Of a stretch of 64,000 bases of DNA, positions 8,736-17,134 are shown in pieces. The notes beneath the pieces are model-generated. The model was not told where the DNA came from. It made no database searches and saw nothing but the letters and a program-made list of their open reading frames with translations. How positions within the stretch are numbered: the stretch's first letter is position 1; each line of letters begins with the position of its first letter. The stretch comes from Flavobacteriales bacterium (GTDB lineage Bacteria; Bacteroidota; Bacteroidia; UBA10329): positions 30,601-94,600 of the forward strand of contig WGMW01000002.1 in NCBI GenBank assembly GCA_016124845.1. The letters are read 5' to 3'. A program made the position numbers and the translations under genes.

Positions 8736-11201
8736 TTAATCGTATTTTCCTTTGAAAAGGCGGCTTATAAGATTGCCTTTTCCTTCATTCTCATCCTCTT
8801 CGTAGTAGCCATAGCCATAGCCATAGCCATAGCCGTAACCGTATCCATAACCGTATCCGTAGCCATATCCATAACCGTAGCCATATCCATAACCGTAGCC
8901 CGACTTCTGAGTTTCCTGGCCATTGAGGATAATTGACAGATTACTGATCTTATTCTCTGATTTCAGCCGATAGATGTTGTCGATGAATGGTTTTTTCGAA
9001 TAATTGGCCCGGGCGATGTATATCGGATAATCCGCCTTCTGCATATTCAGAATACCGTCCGTAACAATACCGCAAGGAGGGTTGTCGATGATGATGATAT
9101 CATATGTTTTCTTCAACTCCGCGATCACCAGGTCCATCCTGTCATTGATGATCAACTCGGAAGGGTTTGGAGGAATAGGGCCTGCCGTGATGAAGTCGAG
9201 GTTCTCCAACGTGCTCGATTTGATGCAGTCCTTCACTTCATCCTGACCAATGAGAAGCGTACTCATGCCTTTGTCATTCTCCACATTGAAACCCAGATGG
9301 ATCTTGGGTTTTCTCATGTCAAGGTCAAGAATCACCACCTTCTTTCCCGCATAGGCGATGATTCCGCCCAAATTGATGGCCACGAACGTCTTTCCTTCTC
9401 CAGAGATGGTTGACGTGATGGAGATGAGTTTGGATTGGTTGTCCTCGGATGAAATGTACTTAAGGTTTGTTCGAATGGCCCTGAATGCTTCTGAGATCAT
9501 CGACTTCGGGTTTTTGTCGACCAAAAGCTGTGAGTTCGGAATATCTTTCTTGTATCTGGGAACTACACCGAGTACGGCAACATCAATATGTTTAAGTATA
9601 TCCCGTACTGATGTTATCTGATTGAAGATGAGGTATTTGAATATTATGATACCGAGGCTTAGGAGCAAGGCTCCAACAAAACTCAGAGTAATGACCGACT
9701 TACGGTCTGGGAAAACTGGACTGGTTTCCATTTTTCCCTCCTCCAGAATTCTGTTTGTAGAAACATATCCAGCCTTCGCAATGGAATACTCAGCTTTTCT
9801 GTCAACCAACGTGTTGTAAAAACTCTCATTGACGCGGTAAATGCGCATCAGTCTTGAATATTCTATTTCATCATAGTCACTTTCCTTCTTTGAAATCTGT
9901 TTTCTGTAAATATCAATCTGATTGTTGATTTCGGAGATTTTATTGTCAATGCTCTGTCTGACAGAGCCAACGCTTTCAACAATCAGTTTTTTCTGAATAT
10001 CAATCTGATAGTTGAGTGCTTTTACCTGATCGCTGGTCGGTTTGACCACATAAAGCATTTGTTCACGCTGCAATAGCAGCGACTGAAGATTCTTCAGTGA
10101 ATTGGCAATAACACCTTCAAGTTCGGAACCGGCCAGAAGAGAGACCAACTTGTAAACATCAAGACCCTCATTATGAGACATTTCCGATTCGACTTCCTCT
10201 AGAATGGTTTGTTCGACCGACAGATCCACAAGTTCGTCTTCTAAACTCTCCATTCGATTCTGCGCATTTGGAAGCCCAATTGTTTCCGATTCTTTCTTGA
10301 TACCTATATCATGTTCTTTTCGGAATCTCTGAATGCTATTTTCCGAATCATAAAGACGGTCGTATATCTTGGCAAGCTGTTCATCAATGAATTCCAATAT
10401 TCCGTCTGCAGATTTTTGCTTGTTCTTTTTGTCGTTGTCGATGAAATCGTTAGCAATTTGATTGACTATATCCTTGGCCTTGATGTTATTGTGATCCTTG
10501 ATTTTGATATTGATTGTTTTGGCAGCTTCATTGAGGATTTCAACCTCCAGTTTTGCTAAATAGCGGTTAAGGTTGTTTTCTTCGTTATTTATAATGAAAT
10601 AAAAGAGGTTCTTATCCTCATTCTGATTTTGTAGAATCCGTTCGTAATTATTGATTTCAATTTTGATCGCAATATCTTCCGTCTTCAGAGTGTCAAGCAA
10701 AGAACCTTCGAAGGCTACCAGCTCATCTCCCACGTTATATTCCAGATACACGCGAAAATTGTCAGTAAAACTCAGATTAATGGGTTGATTGTAAATACCG
10801 GGATCCTTTACCTGATACCAGATCGAATAGGGAGAGGTCTTATAGAGTTCAGAACTAAGCACTTCCCCTTTGATCATGTAACTTACATCCAGCGGTAATT
10901 TAGAAAGGGATTCTTTAATAGAAATAGGAGAGCGGAGAAATTCAATTTCCTGATGAATCGTTTGACTGTATATATTGGTTGTTTGGAGTAATGCATTGGT
11001 TCGCGTGTCATAGCCGAGCTGGACCGTTGCAATTGATTGATAAACTGGGGGGGTGAACCGCAGGTAGAGAAATGCTACGAAAGCAGAAAATGTGAAGAGT
11101 ATTATAATGGTCAGCACATTTTGACGAGTGATTCCAAGCAACAGACCAATGTCTATTTCGTCATTAATAAAGCTGATATTTTTCTGCAATGGTTTCTCCA
11201 T
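8736..11201 (-). CDS. polysaccharide co-polymerase / tyrosine autokinase (Wzc type) with (GY)16 tail
   Basis: This 821-residue inner-membrane protein has an N-terminal Wzz chain-length domain (first membrane segment about residues 30-50), a long periplasmic coiled-coil region, a second membrane segment (SVITLSFVGALLLSLGIIIF) and a cytoplasmic bacterial tyrosine kinase. Kinase motifs are Walker A TSTISGEGKT, Walker A' VVILDLDMRKPK and Walker B DIIIIDNPPCG. In this family a C-terminal tyrosine cluster is autophosphorylated and controls polymer length and export with Wza. Here that cluster is an uninterrupted run of sixteen Gly-Tyr pairs plus one more Tyr, followed by an acidic-basic end (EEDENEGKGN...). 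It lies 2 bases downstream of the wza-like gene. Confidence 0.93.
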   Translation of the reverse strand: MEKPLQKNISFINDEIDIGLLLGITRQNVLTIIILFTFSAFVAFLYLRFTPPVYQSIATVQLGYDTRTNALLQTTNIYSQTIHQEIEFLRSPISIKESLSKLPLDVSYMIKGEVLSSELYKTSPYSIWYQVKDPGIYNQPINLSFTDNFRVYLEYNVGDELVAFEGSLLDTLKTEDIAIKIEINNYERILQNQNEDKNLFYFIINNEENNLNRYLAKLEVEILNEAAKTINIKIKDHNNIKAKDIVNQIANDFIDNDKKNKQKSADGILEFIDEQLAKIYDRLYDSENSIQRFRKEHDIGIKKESETIGLPNAQNRMESLEDELVDLSVEQTILEEVESEMSHNEGLDVYKLVSLLAGSELEGVIANSLKNLQSLLLQREQMLYVVKPTSDQVKALNYQIDIQKKLIVESVGSVRQSIDNKISEINNQIDIYRKQISKKESDYDEIEYSRLMRIYRVNESFYNTLVDRKAEYSIAKAGYVSTNRILEEGKMETSPVFPDRKSVITLSFVGALLLSLGIIIFKYLIFNQITSVRDILKHIDVAVLGVVPRYKKDIPNSQLLVDKNPKSMISEAFRAIRTNLKYISSEDNQSKLISITSTISGEGKTFVAINLGGIIAYAGKKVVILDLDMRKPKIHLGFNVENDKGMSTLLIGQDEVKDCIKSSTLENLDFITAGPIPPNPSELIINDRMDLVIAELKKTYDIIIIDNPPCGIVTDGILNMQKADYPIYIARANYSKKPFIDNIYRLKSENKISNLSIILNGQETQKSGYGYGYGYGYGYGYGYGYGYGYGYGYGYGYGYYEEDENEGKGNLISRLFKGKYD
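8805..8900 (-). repeat. in-frame 6-nt repeat coding (Gly-Tyr)16
   Basis: Sixteen consecutive Gly-Tyr codon pairs form the tail of the tyrosine kinase. Codons vary (GGC, GGT and GGA for Gly; TAC and TAT for Tyr), but the 5' part on the coding strand shows an exact 18-nt higher-order unit in two copies, and the 3' part has four identical 6-nt units. Unit changes of 6 nt keep the reading frame, so the tail length can vary without loss of the protein. Confidence 0.97.
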
Positions 11202-11203
11202 TC

Positions 11204-11965
11204 CTATTTACCAAGAGCACCAAGGCGGATTACAATAGCAATTGTACTGCTTAAGGTGGTTAGAATTGCAATGTAAGGTGCCAACTCTGCAAGGGTTCTG
11301 TTAACCACACGACTTCTAACTTCAACATAGATGATATCATTTCCCTGCATGACCAAATTTGCATTTGTCATACCTTCAATAGTGGACAGGTCGACCAAAT
11401 AGACAGAAGGTGCCCTGAGGTCGCCTCGAATTATTTTTATGTTCTTTGACTTAGCAGTAATAGGAAGTCCACCGGCCGAAGCTAAAACCTCGAATAACGT
11501 AGTATTGTCATTTTTCAAGGTAACTACTCTCGTGTTGTCTCCAGCAAAAATGAAAACACGTTTGTTGGTAACCTCGATTAGAACAAAAGGACCTTCATAG
11601 AATTGGGCAAATCGATCCTCCAGAAGCATTTCAGCCTGACGAACAGTCAGACCTTGCAGATAAACTCTACCAAAAAGCGGGAGTTTACTAAATCCATCGG
11701 ATTCAATTCTGATAATCAGGTCAGCACTTGCACCAACGGTTGCTGTACTTCCTGAAGCAATATTCAGCATCCCAGAACCTTCGTTCGTGAAAAGTCGAAT
11801 GTTCAAAATGTCATCAGGTGCCAGACGATATTCTTTTTCTACGATGTCGCCAAAGCTTGCATATTCATGACCAGAACCGATTCGGAACATACGGTTGGGG
11901 TAGAGATACTTCTCGCAGGAACTAAGGGAAAGAAGAAGTACGAGACCGAGTATCTTTAATCGCAT
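11204..11965 (-). CDS. polysaccharide export outer-membrane lipoprotein (Wza type)
   Basis: This protein would form, with the neighbouring Wzc-type protein, the outer-membrane exit pore for capsule or exopolysaccharide. Started at the ATG at 11965 it is 253 residues and begins with a lipoprotein signal (MRLKILGLVLLLSLSSC, Cys17 lipidated). A Poly_export domain follows (YRLAPDDILNIRLFTNEGS) and then SLBB-type soluble-ligand-binding segments (VFIFAGDNTRVVTLKND). A C-terminal hydrophobic stretch (YIAILTTLSSTIAIVIRLG) is the membrane anchor typical of Bacteroidota members. A longer frame to 12028 exists but would overlap the upstream gene and bury the lipobox. The gap to the glycosyltransferase gene is 28 bases. 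Confidence 0.92.
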   Translation of the reverse strand: MRLKILGLVLLLSLSSCEKYLYPNRMFRIGSGHEYASFGDIVEKEYRLAPDDILNIRLFTNEGSGMLNIASGSTATVGASADLIIRIESDGFSKLPLFGRVYLQGLTVRQAEMLLEDRFAQFYEGPFVLIEVTNKRVFIFAGDNTRVVTLKNDNTTLFEVLASAGGLPITAKSKNIKIIRGDLRAPSVYLVDLSTIEGMTNANLVMQGNDIIYVEVRSRVVNRTLAELAPYIAILTTLSSTIAIVIRLGALGK

Positions 11966-11993
11966 GCGCAACTCAATTTCTGCAAAGTTAAGA

Positions 11994-13208
11994 TTATATC
12001 GTGCTGCGGAATCCTTGGTTTTGATCAAGCAAGTGTTGATAAAGACGGTCCATGTCCGAGGTTAAACGGGAATAGTGGAATCGCTCACCTACATGACTCC
12101 ATCCGTTAACTGCCATATCATTTCTGAGTTCATCAGATTCAATCAATTTCATCAGATTCTCGGCCATTTTCAGTTCATCAGTCGGCTCTGCCAACAGCCC
12201 GGTAATTCCGTGTTCAACTACATTTTCTACACCGCCAACGTTGGTTGATACTACTGGTGTTCCGCTTGCCTGCGCTTCGATCAGACTCACTGGAGTACCT
12301 TCATTCTTGCTTGTGAGCACCACAATATCCAATCCGGCATTGATGCGGTCAATATCCGTTCGCCAAGAACAGAAGGTCAATGGAGCTTCTTTTGGTTCGT
12401 ACTTAGGAAAAGCATTGAATGGAATTTCCAACTCTCGGCAGAAGTCTTCCAGTTCAGTTCTCATCTCACCATCTCCAACGATGAAGAATCGCACCTTCTT
12501 GGTCGTTTCATCCAAAACGTGCCGCACTAAACGAAGGAAATACCGATGATCTTTCACATCTACCAAACGGCCGATGATGCCGATGGCAACTTCATCATCT
12601 TTCACGTTGAATTCCGTTCGGAATTCTTTGCGTTTCTCATTCGTATTGGTTCTGAACCGGTCAAGATCGAAACCCAACGGGATCACCTCAAACTTATCTG
12701 GTGGCGCGATCTTGTGTTCAACGGAAAGTTCATGCTTTTGAATATCGCTGATGGCAATGATCTTGGATGTTCGCTTGGCCAGCGACCGCTCGATCTGTTT
12801 GAACATATTGGTCTTCAACCGCCCGAAGTAGGAGTGGAAATAATGCCCGTGGAATGTGTGCACGATCACAGGAACTTTTCTGTTGTGTGCGGCCAACCGC
12901 CCGATAGCTCCGGGTTTGGAGGCGTGTGTATGAACAATATCTGGTTTGAAGTCGTCAATGATCTTCTCTATGGCGCGGTAGGCGGCCATATCCACACCAA
13001 GACTGATCTCCCGTTTCAGTTCCGGAATAATGACCGGTCTGATGCCCAGGTCTTGAAGGATGTGACTTGAACTGGCCTCGTTCTCTTCCTTATCGCCACC
13101 GATCAGCAACGTTTCGTAATTATCAGGCAAATACTTGGTCAAGTAAGCCACATTGAAAGTAGGCCCGCCCAAGTTGAAGCGGTTGGCTATACGAAGTATC
13201 CTTGGCAT
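11994..13208 (-). CDS. glycosyltransferase family 4
   Basis: This 404-residue cytoplasmic GT-B enzyme has an N-terminal acceptor half opening with RILRIANRFNLGGPTFNVAYL and a C-terminal GT1-type nucleotide-sugar half with IGIIGRLVDVKD and the family signature GTPVSLIEAQASGTPVV, followed by STNVGGVENVV. GT4 enzymes retain the anomeric configuration and add one sugar from an activated donor. Its place between asnB and wza makes a role in assembling the repeat unit of the exported polysaccharide likely; donor and acceptor cannot be read from sequence. Confidence 0.92.
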   Translation of the reverse strand: MPRILRIANRFNLGGPTFNVAYLTKYLPDNYETLLIGGDKEENEASSSHILQDLGIRPVIIPELKREISLGVDMAAYRAIEKIIDDFKPDIVHTHASKPGAIGRLAAHNRKVPVIVHTFHGHYFHSYFGRLKTNMFKQIERSLAKRTSKIIAISDIQKHELSVEHKIAPPDKFEVIPLGFDLDRFRTNTNEKRKEFRTEFNVKDDEVAIGIIGRLVDVKDHRYFLRLVRHVLDETTKKVRFFIVGDGEMRTELEDFCRELEIPFNAFPKYEPKEAPLTFCSWRTDIDRINAGLDIVVLTSKNEGTPVSLIEAQASGTPVVSTNVGGVENVVEHGITGLLAEPTDELKMAENLMKLIESDELRNDMAVNGWSHVGERFHYSRLTSDMDRLYQHLLDQNQGFRSTI

Positions 13209-13211
13209 TGG

Positions 13212-15161
13212 TCAATGGCGAATATACCTTTTCCACCACGTTTGGAACACGATGAGGTTCCAAATATGGGTGGCCGAATCGCCCGGATCGTTGGAGTGCA
13301 ATTTGTTGATCAGTGACTGAACGGCATTCCAGCTGAAAATTTCCTGTTCCTCGATCAGTTTCCTGCTCAATAGGTCATCCTTGATAAGCGAATCCAATTC
13401 ACCTTTGAACCAGTTCAGCAATGGAACCTCAAAACCGTGTTTTGGTCTTCTGAAAAGCATTTCCGGCAGATCCGCCCGGAAAGTTTCCTGCAAGATCCGC
13501 TTTCGGATGTTGGCCGTGATCTTGTATTCCTCTGGAAGTGAACAGGCAAATTCCACCAATTCATGGTCCAAGAACGGAACACGAACCTCCAAGCTGTTGG
13601 CCATGCTCATCAGATCCACTTTGGTCAGCATGTCGTTACGTAGAACCTGATGAAGGTCGGTATAAAGCACTTCATCCAGATCATTGGTCGTGCCAAGTTC
13701 AGCCGTCAGTCGCTTTTTTCGTTCAGCTAAATCCCCCGGCTCATTCCTCGCCACCCCCTTTGAAAGGGGGAACTTGTCAACTCCATCTCTTATCAACTTG
13801 TCAACTTCATTTTCTGGCCAAAAGCTGGCCCAATTCCAAAACCTGTCCTTCGGGCCGAGCGAAACACCTTCGCTGAATTTCTGCAGCTGTCGAACCGTAT
13901 TCCCAAAACTTGAGTTTCGCGAAGCGGGCAACAAAAACCAAAGTGGTTTCAATGCAGCTGCGATTTGCTCTTTCAAACCAAGATTTCGGGCACGGAATTC
14001 AGCTGCATGCTTGTTGTAGCCGCTGAAAAGTTCATCGGCACCATCGCCCGAAAGTGCAACCGTTACATGTTTCCGCGTATGCTTGCACAGAATGTGAACG
14101 GGTAGGGCAGAGCTGTCAGCAAATGGCCTGTCGATGTAGTTCAGCACATGATGCAGGTCGGCATATAGATCATCATTGGTCAGCTTGAAAACTGTATGAT
14201 TCGAGCCGATCTTCTTGGCTACCGCTTCCGCATAATGCGTTTCATCAAATAGCGGCTCATCAGCATAACCGATGGAGAATGTGTTCAGTTTATCAGTTTG
14301 CCTTGCCGCCAATGTGGCAATGATGGAACTGTCAATTCCACCGCTCAAGAACGAACCCAATGGCACATCCGCGATCATCCTGCGCTGCACGGATTTCTCC
14401 ATCAAATCACGGAGTTTCTGCTGCGCCTGTTCGTAAGTCAGTCTCGTTTTCGGTGCTGTCGGTTTCGGAATACTCCAGAAGACCCCGTTTGCCACCCTGA
14501 GCGAAGCCGAAGGGTCTCTTTCCAACCCACTGATTCGCATCCAACTCCCCGATTCCAACTCCACCACATTCTTGAAAATCGTTTCAGGATAGGGCGTGTA
14601 ATTGAACTGATGATACAGTGCTTGAGAAACTACATCGATCTCTCTCGGAATACCGAATGCCATCAACGATTTCATCTCACTTCCGAATACAATCGCATTC
14701 TCATCTTGGTAAACCAGTAGTGGTTTGATTCCCATTCTGTCACGTGCCAAAAACAACTCGTCTGTTTCTTTGTCATGAATCGCGAAAGCGAAAAATCCGT
14801 TCAACCGCTTAAGCACTTTCTCTCCCCATTCAATGTAGCCTTGAAGCAGAATTTCCGTATCCGAAGTTGTTCTTGGATTGAAATCCGTTAATTCTCCTTG
14901 GATTTCACGGTAGTTATAGATCTCTCCGTTGAATACAATGGTGTATCGACCAGAATTATCCGTGAACGGCTGGTTGGCTGAAGCGGATGTGTCAATGATT
15001 GCCAAACGGGCGTGACCCAGCGCTGCACTCGCCTCAATATACTTTCCAGAACCATCTGGGCCGCGCAGCGCCATGGTTTCAATAGCGGCATCCAGTTTCT
15101 CAGCGTAAGGGCTTGCCGTGGCAGGTCCGTTCATGGAATAAAATCCTGTAATGCCGCACAT
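13212..15161 (-). CDS. asnB: asparagine synthetase (glutamine-hydrolysing), polysaccharide-operon type
   Basis: The protein has 649 residues. The N-terminal glutaminase domain starts with the nucleophile Cys2 (MCGITGFYS) and contains RGPDGSG and FNGEIYNYRE; the synthetase domain has the ATP pyrophosphatase loop FLSGGIDSS. AsnB homologues in exopolysaccharide clusters probably amidate a sugar acid or amino-sugar substrate and do not simply make asparagine; that is inference from context. Two stretches of the protein are encoded by known-looking intergenic repeats that have landed in frame (near residues 215-230 and 465-480), which may explain its length. The gap to the GT4 gene is 3 bases. Confidence 0.93.
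   Translation of the reverse strand: MCGITGFYSMNGPATASPYAEKLDAAIETMALRGPDGSGKYIEASAALGHARLAIIDTSASANQPFTDNSGRYTIVFNGEIYNYREIQGELTDFNPRTTSDTEILLQGYIEWGEKVLKRLNGFFAFAIHDKETDELFLARDRMGIKPLLVYQDENAIVFGSEMKSLMAFGIPREIDVVSQALYHQFNYTPYPETIFKNVVELESGSWMRISGLERDPSASLRVANGVFWSIPKPTAPKTRLTYEQAQQKLRDLMEKSVQRRMIADVPLGSFLSGGIDSSIIATLAARQTDKLNTFSIGYADEPLFDETHYAEAVAKKIGSNHTVFKLTNDDLYADLHHVLNYIDRPFADSSALPVHILCKHTRKHVTVALSGDGADELFSGYNKHAAEFRARNLGLKEQIAAALKPLWFLLPASRNSSFGNTVRQLQKFSEGVSLGPKDRFWNWASFWPENEVDKLIRDGVDKFPLSKGVARNEPGDLAERKKRLTAELGTTNDLDEVLYTDLHQVLRNDMLTKVDLMSMANSLEVRVPFLDHELVEFACSLPEEYKITANIRKRILQETFRADLPEMLFRRPKHGFEVPLLNWFKGELDSLIKDDLLSRKLIEEQEIFSWNAVQSLINKLHSNDPGDSATHIWNLIVFQTWWKRYIRH
13729..13773. 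repeat. palindrome-bearing repeat inside asnB
   Basis: On the coding strand this reads as a C5-T3-CAAA-G5 hairpin followed by GGCGAGGAATGAGCCGGGGG, which I recognise as a dispersed repeat of Bacteroidota intergenic DNA. It is translated in frame as KFPLSKGVARNEPGD. Beside it (13771-13815) GTTGACAAGTT occurs twice 27 bases apart. Confidence 0.6.
14493..14514. repeat. REP-like palindrome inside asnB
   Basis: The sequence has the form ACCCTGAGCGAAGCCGAAGG, an imperfect inverted repeat widely dispersed in bacterial genomes. It is read in frame as part of RDPSASLRVAN in AsnB, in the linker between glutaminase and synthetase domains. Confidence 0.65.
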
Positions 15162-15166
15162 GTTTC

Positions 15167-15472
15167 TTAATCTCTTAGAATGTGTGAAGTAAAGAGGCTT
15201 TCCAATTTTTTCAGATCAACACACTCAAAACTTTGAATAACGATATGAGTATCTTCTCCTTTGGAGATGTCTTCCAGGTTAACGAAGTATTCGTATTTAT
15301 TTCTTTTCCAAGTCGATACATAAATCAGGAATTGATTCTTCAGGTCTGAGAAGCCAATGGCGCAGAGATCTCCCTCCCAGTAATCAGTGATGTTGAAAGA
15401 GTCCTTGCCAAACTTGGACTCCAAATGTTCAACCAGCGATAAGATGGATTTGTCCTTAACAAGTGGTTTCAT
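15167..15472 (-). CDS. small hypothetical protein
   Basis: A 101-residue protein without signal peptide or membrane segment, starting MKPLVKDKSILSLVEHLE. It is mixed alpha/beta in appearance (FLIYVSTWKRNKYEYFVNLED) and resembles small immunity-type or hypothetical proteins, but I do not recognise the family. It lies 5 bases upstream of asnB and so probably heads or joins the polysaccharide operon; a terminator separates it from lpd. Confidence 0.65.
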   Translation of the reverse strand: MKPLVKDKSILSLVEHLESKFGKDSFNITDYWEGDLCAIGFSDLKNQFLIYVSTWKRNKYEYFVNLEDISKGEDTHIVIQSFECVDLKKLESLFTSHILRD

Positions 15473-15488
15473 CGTCCCTAATTAACAG

Positions 15489-15513
15489 AAAAGCCGTCAT
15501 TGAGACGGCCTTT
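15489..15513 (-). terminator. rho-independent terminator after lpd
   Basis: On the minus strand AAAGGCCGTC, a 5-base loop and GACGGC are followed by TTTTCTGTT. It lies about 40 bases after the lpd stop and ahead of the next gene. Confidence 0.75.
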
Positions 15514-15551
15514 CAGATCTAATTAACTAATCCACTAATTCTCTGATCAAC

Positions 15552-16940
15552 TCAAAGATGTATCACTTCATCATAGGCCGCAGCCGCAGCTTCCATCACC
15601 GCCTCACTCATGGTCGGGTGGGGGTGAACCGTTTTGATGATCTCGTGACCAGTAGTCTCCAGTTTGCGGATAGCCACGATCTCTGCGATCATCTCTGTCA
15701 CGTTAGCACCGATCATGTGTCCGCCAAGCAACTCACCGTACTTCGCATCGAAGATCAGTTTCACGAAACCATCTTTCGCGCCAGCAGCACTTGCTTTACC
15801 TGAAGCAGAGAACGGGAACTTACCCACTTTGATGTCATAACCAGCTTCCTTGGCAGCCGCTTCGGTGTAACCGACAGACGCCACTTCGGGTGAACAGTAC
15901 GTACAACCTGGAATGTTCTTGTAATCCAATGGCTCTGGGTTTTCCCCAGCAATTTTCTCTACGCAAATAATTCCCTCGGCACTTGCCACGTGCGCCAACG
16001 CTGGGCCAGGAATACAATCTCCAATGGCAAATACGTTCGGGATGTTGGTGGCGTAGTACTCATCTACTTTAATGCGACCGCCATCTATTATAACGCCCAC
16101 ATCTTCCAATCCGCAGTCTTCCAGATTGGCCTGAATACCAACGGCCGAAAGCACCACATCGCACTCAATCACCTCTTCACCTTTCTTGGTTTTGACGGTC
16201 ACTTTGCAGCCGCTGCCAGAAGTATCAACCTTCTCCACAGAACTGTCGGTCATGATCTTCATTCCCGCTTTCTTGAAGGAGCGACCAAGTTGCTTGCTCA
16301 CTTCCTCATCCTCCACCGGAACGATGTTTGGCATATACTCCACAACCGTCACTTCCGTACCAATGGCGTTGTAGAAATACGCGAACTCCACACCAATGGC
16401 ACCAGAACCGACCACAACCATCTTCTTCGGTTGCTTGTCCAACGTCATGGCTTCACGATAGCCGATGATCTTCTTACCATCCTGCTTCAGGTTCGGCAAT
16501 TCGCGACTACGCGCACCCAACGCCAGAATTATGTTCTTGGCCGAAACGTCCGATTTCTTTCCATCCGCATCCGTCACCTCAACCGTGGTATTGTTCTTAA
16601 TCTTACCGAAACCCTGAATATGCTCGATCTTGTTCTTCTTGAAGAGGAACTGAATGCCCTTGCTCATGCCATTGGCCACGCCACGGCTGCGCTTCACCAT
16701 TTCCTTGATATCCGCCTTGCTGTTGCCAACAGAAACACCGTAATCGGCCGCGTGTTGGATGTATTCGAAAACATTCGCACTCTTCAGCAATGCCTTTGTG
16801 GGGATGCAACCCCAGTTCAGGCAGATACCGCCCAACTCCGCGCGTTCCACCACGCCTACTTTCATACCCAATTGCGAAGCGCGGATGGCTGCCACATAAC
16901 CACCAGGGCCGCTGCCCACTACTATCAGATCGTAACTCAT
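15552..16940 (-). CDS. lpdA: dihydrolipoyl dehydrogenase
   Basis: This is the E3 flavoprotein of 2-oxo acid dehydrogenase complexes; it reoxidises dihydrolipoamide with NAD+. The 462-residue length is standard. Visible motifs are the FAD-binding GSGPGGYVAAIRA, the redox-active disulfide GGICLNWGCIPTK (Cys40, Cys45), the NAD-binding GSGAIGVEFAYFY, and the C-terminal HPHPTMSEA with the catalytic His. It stands alone with its own terminator, not next to E1 or E2 genes, which is common in Bacteroidota. The 194 bases upstream (16941-17134) hold no gene that I can support. Confidence 0.97.
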   Translation of the reverse strand: MSYDLIVVGSGPGGYVAAIRASQLGMKVGVVERAELGGICLNWGCIPTKALLKSANVFEYIQHAADYGVSVGNSKADIKEMVKRSRGVANGMSKGIQFLFKKNKIEHIQGFGKIKNNTTVEVTDADGKKSDVSAKNIILALGARSRELPNLKQDGKKIIGYREAMTLDKQPKKMVVVGSGAIGVEFAYFYNAIGTEVTVVEYMPNIVPVEDEEVSKQLGRSFKKAGMKIMTDSSVEKVDTSGSGCKVTVKTKKGEEVIECDVVLSAVGIQANLEDCGLEDVGVIIDGGRIKVDEYYATNIPNVFAIGDCIPGPALAHVASAEGIICVEKIAGENPEPLDYKNIPGCTYCSPEVASVGYTEAAAKEAGYDIKVGKFPFSASGKASAAGAKDGFVKLIFDAKYGELLGGHMIGANVTEMIAEIVAIRKLETTGHEIIKTVHPHPTMSEAVMEAAAAAYDEVIHL

Positions 16941-17134
16941 CTTGTTCGTTTTTATCTGGTTGCGAAGGTATCAACGATAACCAAAACCAAAACCCAGAAA
17001 CCATACATCTTCATGTAATCACACCTGTGTCAATTCAAGTGATGCTCACCAAGGAGAAAAAATGGTATCGAGAAGTGTTGCTTTTGGTGCGTGTTTATCA
17101 CGTGTGTCCTTTTCGCTTTCTTGAGTAAACGGTT

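Noticed and set aside
15990..17018. 342-residue open frame on the plus strand
   Set aside because: Antisense shadow of lpdA, rich in His and Leu as expected from such shadows.
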